From: Flavobacterium potami
GTDB lineage: Bacteria; Bacteroidota; Bacteroidia; Flavobacteriales; Flavobacteriaceae
Assembly: GCF_020026915.1 (NCBI RefSeq)
Contig: NZ_JAINUY010000006.1
Span: 1 to 64,000, forward strand
Length of the DNA: 64,000 nt
Reading direction: 5' to 3'
The notes under the pieces are model-generated. The model did no database searches. It was given only the letters and a program-made list of their open reading frames with translations, and was not told the DNA's origin. The position numbers were made by a program, and so were the translations under genes. This document shows positions 8,301-16,131 of this stretch, in pieces. Every line of letters begins with the position of its first letter. Position 1 is the stretch's first letter.

Positions 8301-9008
8301 ATGCAAGAAGAAATAACCAAACATTCAACCAAAATTTATAAAGCTGTGAAAAAATCAGAACACACATTGGGTGAGAAAGTAAAAGAAATCATTATAGAAA
8401 TATGTATAATCGTTTTTGCTGTGACGCTTTCAATATCGCTACATGGTTGGAGTGAGCATAAACATCAGCAAAAAGAAGTGGATGCATTTCTTGCTAATTT
8501 AAAGAATGATTTGAAGAGTGATGTAGAAAGTATTGGTACTGAAGTAGGAGCATACCAAAAGACAAATTTGGAATATGAAAAAATTTTAGGATTAACGACT
8601 TCTCAATTAGACAGTATTTATAAGTCTAAAAATAAAGTAAATTTTCCGATTCATTCACATGGACAATCATTGCATATTGGTAATTATGAGGGTTTTAAAT
8701 CAAGTGGTAAACTGGGTTACATTGAAAATGAAGAATTGAAACAGAAAATCTTAAACTATTACCAGATATTTGTGCCAGCAGCTAACGAAGTTGATAAATT
8801 GTACAACGATTTTCTGTTTAAGTGTTTTGATAAAGAAATAGAAAATGCAGATAAGCCAGAAAAAGAATTGTATTCAGATCCAAAGTACAAAAAGACACTA
8901 GCCTATCTTGTTAAACTAGGTAAGAATAATATAAGAGTTTATAACGAAAACACTAAACCGCTCGCAGTTGAACTTATTAAGGAAATTGAAAAAGAGTTGG
9001 GTAAATAA
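8301..9008 (+). CDS. DUF6090-like single-pass membrane protein
   Basis: A 235-residue protein with one membrane helix near the N-terminus (about residues 27-48, IIIEICIIVFAVTLSISLHG) followed by a mostly helical, charged domain (HKHQQKEVDAFLANLKNDL). The layout, a short basic lead, one helix ending in a Trp-containing stretch and then a helical domain that begins with a repeated EVDAFL-type helix, resembles the DUF6090 family common in Bacteroidota. Its function is unknown. It stands alone between two terminators of the same family. Confidence 0.6.
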   Translation: MQEEITKHSTKIYKAVKKSEHTLGEKVKEIIIEICIIVFAVTLSISLHGWSEHKHQQKEVDAFLANLKNDLKSDVESIGTEVGAYQKTNLEYEKILGLTTSQLDSIYKSKNKVNFPIHSHGQSLHIGNYEGFKSSGKLGYIENEELKQKILNYYQIFVPAANEVDKLYNDFLFKCFDKEIENADKPEKELYSDPKYKKTLAYLVKLGKNNIRVYNENTKPLAVELIKEIEKELGK

Positions 9009-9044
9009 AAAATACTATTAACCTGAATGTAGAATTTTAAAAAA

Positions 9045-9075
9045 AAAAACTCTTTAAGAAATTAAGGAGTTTTTT
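9045..9075 (+). terminator. Terminator (ACTCCTTAA family)
   Basis: AAAACTCTTTAA and TTAAGGAGTTTT form a stem with one G-U wobble and a GAAA-like loop, then T residues. It follows the DUF6090-like gene. Confidence 0.8.
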
Positions 9076-9158
9076 GTTACTCGATATTTTGTGAAGGTTT
9101 CAATTTATGAGAGTATGCTTGGGTAAAAATATCTTTCAACTTAAATTAATTATGCTTA

Positions 9159-9599
9159 ATGAAAAGAGTGACTCTTTTAATAATTCCTTTATTTCTTCAG
9201 AGCTGTTTTTGTCCTAAAAAACATCAAATGGAATTTGATACTATTGATAAAACCATCAGAGTTATTTCTAAGGGGTATTATATAGAGAATATAAAGATTG
9301 TGGAATATATTCCGAAAGAAGGATATATCGAATTGATTGATTCAAATTATATTGAAATCAATAAAAGTGGAAAAATTATAAACGATAAAATTGAATTGCT
9401 AAACAGTAATAAGAATTATAAAATTACTGGAAAGCCAATAAGTGAAATTTTGTCAAAAAGAAACATTGCCTTTTACATTTGGATTGTGAATCCGAAACTT
9501 AAAAAGAATGACACTAATTATGGTGCACTTGCTGAATTTATTATCGATAGTACAAGTAAGAAAAGTATTGTTTTTGAATCAAATGGTGGTTGTAAATAG
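9159..9599 (+). CDS. Small predicted lipoprotein of unknown function
   Basis: A 146-residue protein with a lipoprotein signal: MKRVTLLIIPLFLQSC, in which the LQSC lipobox places the lipidated Cys at residue 16. The mature part is rich in Ile and Lys and looks like a beta-strand domain with no motif I know. A terminator shared with the tRNA-Val gene on the other strand follows. A weak TATCTTTC lies about 22 nt upstream of the ATG. Confidence 0.6.
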   Translation: MKRVTLLIIPLFLQSCFCPKKHQMEFDTIDKTIRVISKGYYIENIKIVEYIPKEGYIELIDSNYIEINKSGKIINDKIELLNSNKNYKITGKPISEILSKRNIAFYIWIVNPKLKKNDTNYGALAEFIIDSTSKKSIVFESNGGCK

Positions 9600-9653
9600 G
9601 AATTATAAAGTTTGATTTTTAGAATTATAATTTTTCACGGTGAATATAAAGCA

Positions 9654-9688
9654 TAAAAAAACTCCTTAATTTCTTAAGGAGTTTTTTT
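9654..9688. terminator. Bidirectional terminator (ACTCCTTAA family)
   Basis: AAAAAACTCCTTAA and TTAAGGAGTTTTTT form a 14-bp perfect stem around a TTTC loop with T runs in both directions. It lies 2 nt past the tRNA 3' end on the minus strand and about 55 nt after the small lipoprotein gene on the plus strand. Confidence 0.88.
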
Positions 9689-9689
9689 G

Positions 9690-9764
9690 TGGGCGATGAG
9701 GGGTTCGAACCCCCGACCCCCTCGGTGTAAACGAGGTGCTCTGAACCAGCTGAGCTAATCGCCC
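9690..9764 (-). tRNA. tRNA-Val (anticodon UAC)
   Basis: The reverse complement folds as a full cloverleaf. The acceptor is GGGCGAT/ATCGCCC, the D arm GCTC...GAGC, the anticodon stem CCTCG/CGAGG with loop TTTACAC, and the T arm GGGGG-TTCGAAC-CCCTC with one G-U. The loop gives anticodon UAC, reading GUA valine codons. The discriminator is A. The 3' CCA is not encoded. It is preceded by its own promoter and followed by a terminator. Confidence 0.97.
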
Positions 9765-9801
9765 TATTTTACTAGGTTGCTATCATTTCTGATTGCGAAC
9801 G

Positions 9802-9832
9802 CAAATATACGTTTGTTTTTGAGTTCTGCAAA
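9802..9832 (-). promoter_or_regulatory. Promoter of the first tRNA-Val gene
   Basis: On the minus strand CTTTG (9832-9829 region) is followed after 19 nt by TATATTTG (9809-9802). Both boxes fit the Bacteroidota consensus and spacing, about 40 nt upstream of the tRNA 5' end. The second copy has the same boxes with the same 19-nt spacing. Confidence 0.85.
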
Positions 9833-9885
9833 GAATTTTTAACTTTTATGAGTTTTAATATTCTTTATAGCCTTCATATTTAAAA

Positions 9886-9916
9886 GAAAACTCCTTAATT
9901 TCTTAAGGAGTTTTTT
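9886..9916 (-). terminator. Terminator of the second tRNA-Val gene (ACTCCTTAA family)
   Basis: AAAACTCCTTAA and TTAAGGAGTTTT flank a TTTC loop, the same as the copy after the first tRNA. It lies directly at the tRNA 3' end. Confidence 0.85.
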
Positions 9917-9917
9917 G

Positions 9918-9992
9918 TGGGCGATGAGGGGTTCGAACCCCCGACCCCCTCGGTGTAAACGAGGTGCTCTGAACCAGCTGAGCTAATCGCCC
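9918..9992 (-). tRNA. tRNA-Val (anticodon UAC), second copy
   Basis: Its sequence is identical over all 75 positions to the copy 228 nt away, with the same cloverleaf and TAC anticodon. It has its own promoter and terminator, so the two genes are separate transcription units and not a polycistron. Confidence 0.97.
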
Positions 9993-10030
9993 TATTTTAC
10001 TAGGTTGTTATCATTTCGTGATTGCGAGTG

Positions 10031-10061
10031 CAAATATACGCTAGTTTTCGATTTCTGCAAA
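10031..10061 (-). promoter_or_regulatory. Promoter of the second tRNA-Val gene
   Basis: On the minus strand CTTTG is followed after 19 nt by TATATTTG (10038-10031), about 40 nt before the tRNA start. It is the same arrangement as in the neighbouring copy. Confidence 0.85.
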
Positions 10062-10171
10062 GAAAAATGAATAAAAAATAAAACTTTTTAGAAAATAACT
10101 TATATCTATTTGTTTATGAATTTGTTATTAAAAGGATTTTTTTAAGTTTTTTTCTAAATCAAAAGTATATT

Positions 10172-11398
10172 TTAGTCCAAAGGCAATTCGGCAACGACAA
10201 AAGTGCTACCGCCAGCGTAAATAAAATCATTTTCTGAAGCATTTTTCTTTGCTTCCGCGAAAGCGATTTCCACAGAATCGTATTTTTCTCCTTTTAAATC
10301 GAAAGTTACGGCTGCATTTTTTAGAGTTTCGGCAGGAAGACCTCTCGACGAATTCGGACTGCAGAAATAATATTGTGCTTCTTTAGGAAATAATGGCAAA
10401 ATAGAATCCAGATCTTTGTCATTTACAACACCCAAAACAATATGAAGATTATCGAATTTTTCATTTTTCAACTGATTCATCACAACCGATAATCCGTGTT
10501 TGTTATGTGCCGTGTCGCATATAATTTTTGGGTTTTCTCCCAATTGTTGCCATCTTCCTTGTAAACCCGTATTTTTTACAACATGCAACAAACCTTCTTT
10601 CAATTGCTCAATCGAAACTTTAAAATCGGTTTCATTATTTAAGATTGAAATTGTCTGTTGAACCGTTTTTTTATTGTGAAACTGATAATCTCCAATTAAA
10701 TCAGATAGATAAATCTGATCAATTAAATCGGATGCAAAAGAAATCGGTGCGTTGTTTTCTTCGGCTTTAGCCAAAAAAACCGGTTTCGTTTCATCATTAT
10801 ATTCACCAATAACAACTGGAACATTTTGTTTAATAATACCAGCTTTTTCGCCTGCAATGGCTTCCAATGTATTTCCTAAAAACTGAGTGTGGTCTAAACC
10901 AATATTGGTAATTACCGAAACCAGTGGCGTAATAATATTTGTTGCGTCTAGTCTTCCGCCTAAACCAACTTCGATAATAAAAATATCTACTTTTTCAGAA
11001 GCAAAATAATCAAAAGCCAAACCAACCGACATTTCGAAGAAACTCATATCATTGGCTTCAAAAAACGATTTGTGTTTTGCTATAAAATCGATGACAAATT
11101 CTTCTGAGATTTCCTTTCCGTCGATTTTAATTCTTTCTCTAAAATCTTTCAGATGCGGCGAAGTGTATAAGCCTACTTTGTAACCCGCTTCTTGTAGCAC
11201 CGAAGAAAGCATATGCGAAGTAGAACCTTTTCCGTTTGTTCCCGCAACGTGAATGCATTTCAGCTCATTTTGCGGATTGTCAAGATGAGCAGCCAATATT
11301 CTAATATTCGTTAAATCTTCTTTGTACGCAGATGCACCTTGCAATTGGTACATTGGAAGCTGATTAAACATCCAATTGGTGGTCTCTTGATAGTTCAT
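10172..11398 (-). CDS. folC: Folylpolyglutamate synthase / dihydrofolate synthase
   Basis: A 408-residue Mur-ligase-superfamily enzyme of normal FolC length. It adds glutamate to dihydropteroate and tetrahydrofolates in the cytosol, using ATP. The P-loop GTNGKGST is at residues 53-60, the omega-loop region GLGGRLDATN near residue 147, the ligase signature ITNIGLDHTQFLG near 163, and the C-terminal domain has ICDTAHNKHG. It is divergent from exbB, with 131 nt between the two starts. A TATCTTTA box at about 11468 faces exbB. Confidence 0.95.
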   Translation of the reverse strand: MNYQETTNWMFNQLPMYQLQGASAYKEDLTNIRILAAHLDNPQNELKCIHVAGTNGKGSTSHMLSSVLQEAGYKVGLYTSPHLKDFRERIKIDGKEISEEFVIDFIAKHKSFFEANDMSFFEMSVGLAFDYFASEKVDIFIIEVGLGGRLDATNIITPLVSVITNIGLDHTQFLGNTLEAIAGEKAGIIKQNVPVVIGEYNDETKPVFLAKAEENNAPISFASDLIDQIYLSDLIGDYQFHNKKTVQQTISILNNETDFKVSIEQLKEGLLHVVKNTGLQGRWQQLGENPKIICDTAHNKHGLSVVMNQLKNEKFDNLHIVLGVVNDKDLDSILPLFPKEAQYYFCSPNSSRGLPAETLKNAAVTFDLKGEKYDSVEIAFAEAKKNASENDFIYAGGSTFVVAELPLD

Positions 11399-11529
11399 TT
11401 ATTTTATATAAAATGGTTGTTGATTGAAATAAATTTCGATTTTTGTAGTTTAATATTACAGCGAAAATTATCTTTATTGCAAATTTCAAATATTTTTTAG
11501 AATTAATTATTAAAAACCAGAATTAATAT

Positions 11530-12225
11530 ATGTTTAGTTTTATTCAATTACAAACAGATACAATCGCAAATGCTTCAAATGTAGTGGTCGAAAAGATTGC
11601 GGCACCGCAAAATGAAATTTCAATGTTTGGCTTCATCATGAAAGGGGGAGTTTTTTTAATTCCGATCGCGATTTTATTGTTTTACACTATTTACCTGATT
11701 TTCGAACGTTATATGTACATCAGCCGAGCGTCAAAAATTGACGGTAGATTAATGCAAGATATTGGAGATAAATTACATTCTGGAAATATTGAATTGGCTA
11801 GAACAATTGTAGAAAGAAATAATACTGCAGCTGGAAATATTTTAAAGGAAGGCGTTTTGGTAATTGGAAGACCAATTGCCGAAATTGAATCTAATATGGA
11901 TCGCGCAGCCGACATTGAGATTGGTGAAATGGAAAGACATTTAGGACATCTTGGACTTATTGCCGGTATTGCGCCAACCTTAGGTTTCATCGGAACAATT
12001 TCTGGGGTAATTAAAATTTTCTATAGCATTTCGGTTACAGAAAATATTAGTATTGGAAACATCTCAGGAGGTTTGTATGAAAAAATGATCAGTTCTGGAT
12101 CTGGATTAATTGTGGGAATTATTGCTTATAGCGCTTACCACTTATTGAACGGGAAGATTGATAATTTTGCTTTAAAAATTCAGAAACAGATTTTAGAATT
12201 TGTCAATATAATTCAAAGAGCATAA
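11530..12225 (+). CDS. exbB: MotA/TolQ/ExbB-family proton channel
   Basis: A 231-residue inner-membrane protein with three hydrophobic helices: one near residues 32-54 (FIMKGGVFLIPIAILLFYTI) and two in the C-terminal half (GLIAGIAPTLGFIGTISGVI and GLIVGIIAYSAYHLL). The long cytoplasmic segment lies between helices one and two. These are the features of ExbB/TolQ. With ExbD it turns the proton gradient into motion of TonB, powering outer-membrane receptors such as the one at 43-45 kb. Only 3 nt separate it from exbD. A TATCTTTA box about 54 nt upstream is a likely -7 element. Confidence 0.93.
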   Translation: MFSFIQLQTDTIANASNVVVEKIAAPQNEISMFGFIMKGGVFLIPIAILLFYTIYLIFERYMYISRASKIDGRLMQDIGDKLHSGNIELARTIVERNNTAAGNILKEGVLVIGRPIAEIESNMDRAADIEIGEMERHLGHLGLIAGIAPTLGFIGTISGVIKIFYSISVTENISIGNISGGLYEKMISSGSGLIVGIIAYSAYHLLNGKIDNFALKIQKQILEFVNIIQRA

Positions 12226-12228
12226 GTT

Positions 12229-12624
12229 ATGTCTATTAAAAGAAAAAGAAGATTTCACGCCGAAGTAGCGACTTCATCTTTGAGTGACATTATGTTTTTC
12301 CTGTTGTTGTTTTTCTTAATTATTTCAACACTGGCAAATCCAAATGTAATTAAGATGACGTTGCCAAAAGCTAAAGCGAATGAAAAAACCAATAAACAGT
12401 TAATCAGTTTATCGGTTACAGAAGATAAGAAGTTCTACATCGACAAAGAACAGGTTGATTTTGAAAACCTGGAAACAAGTTTAATGTCAAAAATAGGAAC
12501 AGATAAAGAACAAACTGTAGTCGTGCGAATTCCGTTTAATCTGCAAGTACAAGATCTAGTAGATGTTTTGCAAATAGGAGTGAAGAACAACTTAAAATTT
12601 GTAATTGCTACAAGTCCGAAATAG
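12229..12624 (+). CDS. exbD: ExbD/TolR-family biopolymer transport protein
   Basis: A 131-residue single-pass protein: a basic N-terminus (MSIKRKRRFHAEV), a membrane helix (SDIMFFLLLFFLIISTL) with the essential Asp at residue 20, then a periplasmic domain of about 90 residues ending in KFVIATSPK. This matches ExbD. It forms the proton channel with ExbB. It is the second gene of the exbB-exbD unit, with the zinc-ribbon protein 5 nt downstream. Confidence 0.94.
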   Translation: MSIKRKRRFHAEVATSSLSDIMFFLLLFFLIISTLANPNVIKMTLPKAKANEKTNKQLISLSVTEDKKFYIDKEQVDFENLETSLMSKIGTDKEQTVVVRIPFNLQVQDLVDVLQIGVKNNLKFVIATSPK

Positions 12625-12629
12625 ATTTA

Positions 12630-13280
12630 ATGATTAATAAAGAAAGACTAAATTACTTATTAGAGAAAAAGAAATTTGCTGATTCAGAATGGGAAAAGAG
12701 AGGTTTAAATCCTTCAGATAATGAATTGTGCGAATTAATGGAATCTAAATTTAATGAATGTTTGCATTCTCTGATTTTGTTGATAGAAAATAATGCTTTT
12801 CAAAGTAAACTGAAATTAGAATTAAAAAGATCTTTAAAGAGTTTTGATAAATCTATTTTTGATACTGAAGAAAGAGAATTTATCTGTGATTATTTTGATG
12901 AAATAGCTAAAATCATTGAAACAGATTTTAAAAATGAATTGAATAAGTGGCTTTATGGTTCATTGTTAAATTCTTTTATTAAACTATCAAGTTTTATAAA
13001 AGGTAAGGAAAAAGTTGTTGATATTTTATCGCAAGAATGCACCAAATGCCATGCAAGTTTAGAAACCTTTATTTTACAAAAAGAAGAGGGAATTCCAGAT
13101 TCTGATTTTTTTATTGTTAGATGTAAATCCTGCAGGGAGTTTAATTTAATTGATATAGGTTCAAATATCAAACAATTAAGATTTGGTGAATACGAATTAG
13201 AAGAACAACTTTCCAGAAATCAATATGATTTAGATGGAGCAAAAATAAGGTTAAAACAATTGCAGTTTTTTAGAAAATAA
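12630..13280 (+). CDS. Unknown protein with C-terminal zinc-ribbon, in the exbBD operon
   Basis: A 216-residue soluble protein. The N-terminal 125 residues are helical and acidic (KFADSEWEKRGLNPSDNELC) and recall the DUF4844 type, though I am not certain. After residue 130 come two paired cysteine knuckles, CTKCH and CKSC, about 34 residues apart, a zinc-ribbon pattern, then a short helical tail. There is no signal peptide or membrane helix. Because it starts 5 nt after exbD with no terminator between, it is very likely co-transcribed with the ExbB/ExbD motor. It is not a TonB. Function unknown. Confidence 0.6.
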   Translation: MINKERLNYLLEKKKFADSEWEKRGLNPSDNELCELMESKFNECLHSLILLIENNAFQSKLKLELKRSLKSFDKSIFDTEEREFICDYFDEIAKIIETDFKNELNKWLYGSLLNSFIKLSSFIKGKEKVVDILSQECTKCHASLETFILQKEEGIPDSDFFIVRCKSCREFNLIDIGSNIKQLRFGEYELEEQLSRNQYDLDGAKIRLKQLQFFRK

Positions 13281-13286
13281 AATAAT

Positions 13287-13320
13287 AAAAAAGGCTTTCA
13301 GATTTCTGAAAGCCTTTTTT
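13287..13320. terminator. Bidirectional terminator between the exbBD operon and tonB
   Basis: A near-perfect palindrome: AAAAAAGGCTTTCAG pairs with CTGAAAGCCTTTTTT around a four-base loop. A and T runs on both sides allow it to end both convergent units. Confidence 0.9.
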
Positions 13321-13360
13321 ATATAAACAGATTTTAGTGTAAATCCGTGAAATTCGTGTT

Positions 13361-14260
13361 TTAATCCAAACTGAAATTATAAATAATTTTCCCAACTTGT
13401 TTGGCAGGAGCATCACTATCAGATTCCCATTTGGTATTCATTGCAGCAATTCTCGCTTGATCCAGTAAGCATTTTGCAGTATTTGTAGTTCCTTTTATTC
13501 CAGGTGTTGCGCTTATTGTTTTCCCGTTTTGGTCAACGCTTACTTCAACCACTACTTTTCCTTCTTCATTACAAGTGTATTTTGGTGCAGGTTTAGAAAG
13601 CGCTTTTCTGTTTCCTAAAGAATATCCAGATCCACCGCCAGAACCACCGCCGCTTCCGGCTCCGTAACCGCTTCCAGTTCCAATTCCATTTCCGGTTCCG
13701 TTACCGCCTCCAGTTCCTCCACCTGAACCTCCAGATCCGTAATATCCGTTTGAGTTCAAACTTCCGCCAGCTTTTCCTTTGTTTCCAGCAACTTTATCGT
13801 CTCCGTCTCCTCCTTTGTTAGAACCTTTCATAATGCTAGCTAAAGCATCGTTTGTAGAGTTTGAAACTTTCGGCTTTTCAGGAACAGGTTTTGTTTCTGG
13901 TTTTACAGGAGTTGGTTTCTTTGGTTTTTCTTTTGTTGGAATAACTACGTCATTTTCTGCCGTTGTGTTTTCCTGAGTAATAACCGCATCGTCTGGATCT
14001 GCTTTTGCTGGAGCAGTTTTCGCATTGTTTTTTACTTCCAGAACTTCACTTTTATAATTAGCTCCTCTTCCTAAATCGCTATCTCCAAAGTTTACCGTTA
14101 CGCCTCCGCCACCACTGCCACCATCAGCTAATGCAACGTTGTTTTCTGGATTATAAGGAGGCCAAAAACGTATAAAAAACAGCAATGCAATGATCACCAC
14201 ATATATTGCAGTAGTAATTAATAAAGATTTCTTTTTGTCTGAAGAAATAGTGAAACTCAT
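13361..14260 (-). CDS. TonB-type energy transducer with a glycine-rich linker
   Basis: A 299-residue protein. A single membrane helix near residues 14-32 (SLLITTAIYVVIIALLFFI) anchors it in the inner membrane. It is followed by an acidic/Lys-Pro segment (KPKKPTPVKPETKPVPEKPK) and a long Gly/Ser-rich linker (about residues 155-215), instead of the long Pro-Lys spacer of enteric TonB. The last 80 residues form a TonB-C-like domain with CNEEGKVVVEVSVDQNGKT. I moved the start from an upstream ATG to the one at 14260, because the extra 31 residues lead only into the usual MSFTISSDKKKS N-terminus. It should couple ExbBD to outer-membrane receptors, yet it is transcribed towards them. Confidence 0.85.
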   Translation of the reverse strand: MSFTISSDKKKSLLITTAIYVVIIALLFFIRFWPPYNPENNVALADGGSGGGGVTVNFGDSDLGRGANYKSEVLEVKNNAKTAPAKADPDDAVITQENTTAENDVVIPTKEKPKKPTPVKPETKPVPEKPKVSNSTNDALASIMKGSNKGGDGDDKVAGNKGKAGGSLNSNGYYGSGGSGGGTGGGNGTGNGIGTGSGYGAGSGGGSGGGSGYSLGNRKALSKPAPKYTCNEEGKVVVEVSVDQNGKTISATPGIKGTTNTAKCLLDQARIAAMNTKWESDSDAPAKQVGKIIYNFSLD

Positions 14261-14339
14261 TGAATTCTGAATTTTGAAATGTATTATTTTAAAAACGTTT
14301 AAAAGTAGTAAAAATTGTTTAGAATGAAAGTGCTGCGGG

Positions 14340-14712
14340 TAATTTAACCGCAAAGTTCGCTAAGGTTTACGCAAAGAAACGCAAAGTTTTTTTTGAGCAA
14401 ATCTTCGATTGAAGTCCGCAAAGTAATCTGTACAAAGCTTTGCGAACTTAATATATAGATCTAGCTTGCGCTTTAATAAAAATAACTTAGCGTGCTTTGC
14501 GGTAAAAAAGCTTGGAATGGTAACGCTAAGTTCGCAAAGATTTACGCAAGGTTCGCAAAAAGTTTTGTTTTTAAATCTCGCAAAGTCACAAAGTCACAAA
14601 GTCACAAAGTCACAAAGTTTTTCTTTTTTAAGTTTCTTTGCGACTTCGCGACTTTGCGAGAAATAAACCAGCGTTCTTTGCGTAAATCTTTGCGTGCTTT
14701 GTGGTTAAAAAA
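14340..14712. repeat. Composite intergenic palindromic element (AACCGCAAAG family)
   Basis: The outer ends are inverted: TTTAACCGCAAAG at the left and CTTTGTGGTTAAA at the right. Between them the words CGCAAAG, TTTACGCAAAG and their reverse complements (CTTTGCG, TCTTTGCGTAAA) occur many times, giving several nested stems. It fills most of the gap between tonB and the glutamate dehydrogenase gene. No coding potential is credible here. Confidence 0.75.
14578..14617 (+). repeat. Tandem 8-bp repeat (TCACAAAG)
   Basis: One TCGCAAAG is followed by four exact TCACAAAG units with no spacer. It lies within the larger palindromic element. Such a simple array is prone to slippage. Confidence 0.9.
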
Positions 14713-14762
14713 AAAACGAGCCAACAATAATGTGGCTCGTTTAGATTGAAATATAAATAAAT

Positions 14763-15989
14763 TTACACCAACTGTTTCAAAGCAATTTCAAAAGCAGTTG
14801 CGCTAATATTTGTTTTTGATGCGCTTAAAGCGTGAGCTTTTACAATAGCATTTTTAATTGTTTCTGATGTATCATTAAAAATAGCCTCGTCTGTCATTTG
14901 CACTTTTTTCTCCATGAAGTAAGCAAAAACTCTCGCCATTCCGCAGTTTGAAATAAAGTCAGGAATCAAACTTACTTTTTGGTCTACTTGTTCCATGATA
15001 GAACCAAAGAAAATTTCTTTGTCAGCAAAAGGAACATTCGCACCGCATGAAATTACTTCCAATCCGTTTGCGATTAAGTTGTCAATTTGAGCCTGAGTTA
15101 CCAATCGTGAAGCTGCACAAGGAGTGAAGATTTCAGCACCAATTATCCAAATTTTAGAATTGATTTCCTCAAACGGAATCATATTATCGGCAACTAATTT
15201 GTTTCCGTCTTTATTTAAAAATAACGTTTTAATTTCCTCAAAAGAAAAACCTTCTTCTTTAATTAATCCGCCATCGCGATCAATGATTCCGATAACTTTT
15301 GCGCCCATTTCAGCCAAATAAAAAGCTGCGGCAGAACCTACGTTTCCAAAACCTTGAACGATTGCTTTTTTACCTTTTATTTCTCCGCCATAAGTCGCGT
15401 AAAAATGACGAACAGCTTCAGCAACGCCAAAACCAGTAATCATGTCGGCAACGGTATATTTTCTGGTTACGTCTGGTGAAAATTTAGGATTCTCAATTAC
15501 TTTAATTACACCTTGACGTAATTGTCCAATTCTATTGATTTTATCTGCTTCTGTAGGTTTGAAATGTCCATTGAAAACACCTTCTTGAGGATGCCAAACG
15601 CCACATTCTTCTGTCATTGGAATAACTTCGTGAATCTCATCAACATTCAAATCTCCTCCAGTTCCGTAGTAGCTTTTTAATAACGGAGAAACCGCTTTGT
15701 ACCAACGCTGTAAAACACCTTTTTTGCGAGGATCGTTCGGATCAAAATTTATTCCAGATTTAGCACCACCGATTGCAGGTCCAGAAACTGAGAATTTAAC
15801 TTCCATTGTTTTTGCCAAAGATAAAACTTCGTTCATGTCTAGGCCTTTTCTCATTCTAGTTCCTCCACCAGCAGCTCCTCCGCGAAGTGAATTAATTACT
15901 GTCCACCCTTCGGCTTCTGTTTCTGAATCTTTCCAATTGAAAACAATTTCAGGTGCCTTGTTTTCAAATTGTTGTAATAAATCTTTCAT
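14763..15989 (-). CDS. Glu/Leu/Phe/Val-type dehydrogenase (probable glutamate dehydrogenase)
   Basis: A 408-residue two-domain dehydrogenase. The substrate domain shows GGGTRMRKGL, GGAKSGINFDPNDP (with the catalytic-site Lys) and GTGGDLNVDE. The Rossmann domain begins IVQGFGNVGSAAAFYLAEMG, and its second strand ends in IIDRDGG, where the acidic Asp favours NAD+. The family interconverts glutamate and 2-oxoglutarate, or branched-chain amino acids and their keto acids; glutamate is the likeliest substrate but leucine-type activity cannot be excluded. TAAATTTG at 16064-16057 on the minus strand is a candidate -7 box about 68 nt upstream. Confidence 0.88.
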   Translation of the reverse strand: MKDLLQQFENKAPEIVFNWKDSETEAEGWTVINSLRGGAAGGGTRMRKGLDMNEVLSLAKTMEVKFSVSGPAIGGAKSGINFDPNDPRKKGVLQRWYKAVSPLLKSYYGTGGDLNVDEIHEVIPMTEECGVWHPQEGVFNGHFKPTEADKINRIGQLRQGVIKVIENPKFSPDVTRKYTVADMITGFGVAEAVRHFYATYGGEIKGKKAIVQGFGNVGSAAAFYLAEMGAKVIGIIDRDGGLIKEEGFSFEEIKTLFLNKDGNKLVADNMIPFEEINSKIWIIGAEIFTPCAASRLVTQAQIDNLIANGLEVISCGANVPFADKEIFFGSIMEQVDQKVSLIPDFISNCGMARVFAYFMEKKVQMTDEAIFNDTSETIKNAIVKAHALSASKTNISATAFEIALKQLV

Positions 15990-16056
15990 TTTGTTGAGAT
16001 ATGTTTATTTTGCGTAAATGTATAAAATAGAATAATGCGAATAATGTATTTTGCAT

Positions 16057-16064
16057 CAAATTTA
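16057..16064 (-). promoter_or_regulatory. Candidate -7 element for the glutamate dehydrogenase gene (TAAATTTG)
   Basis: The reverse-complement TAAATTTG matches TAnnTTTG. No TTTG lies at the right distance upstream, where the terminator of the preceding gene is located. Support comes from one box only. Confidence 0.4.
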
Positions 16065-16078
16065 TAAAACAAAAAAGA

Positions 16079-16107
16079 AAAGCCGAAAACTATTCCGTTT
16101 TCGGCTT
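16079..16107 (-). terminator. Terminator of the chalcone-isomerase-like gene
   Basis: AGCCGAAAAC and GTTTTCGGCT form a 10-bp perfect stem around TATTCC. On the minus strand it is followed by a T-rich run. It lies 25 nt after the stop codon. Confidence 0.85.
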
Positions 16108-16131
16108 TGAGATTATTCAAAAAATTAAGAC

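Larger units (their letters stand above)
9654..10061. repeat. Tandem duplication of a tRNA-Val transcription unit (228-nt period)
   Basis: Two copies of terminator, tRNA-Val and promoter follow each other with a 228-nt offset. The tRNA parts are identical and the terminator cores are identical. The promoter flanks (TAGGTTG, ATCATTTC, GATTGCGA, GCAAATATACG and CTGCAAAGAA) are nearly so. The remaining spacer has diverged. Confidence 0.85.

Noticed and set aside
1..9600. Genomic island after the rRNA operon
   Set aside because: The genes look accessory, but there is no integrase, attachment repeat or obvious change in base composition, and the tRNA-Val genes beyond are intact and duplicated without a fragment.
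14578..14617. Tandem repeat considered as a CRISPR array
   Set aside because: The units are 8 nt with no spacers, and no cas gene is present.
15697..16017. 106-codon open frame opposite the glutamate dehydrogenase gene
   Set aside because: It is fully antisense to a strongly supported gene, and its translation matches no family and looks like a mirror of conserved glycine-rich codons.
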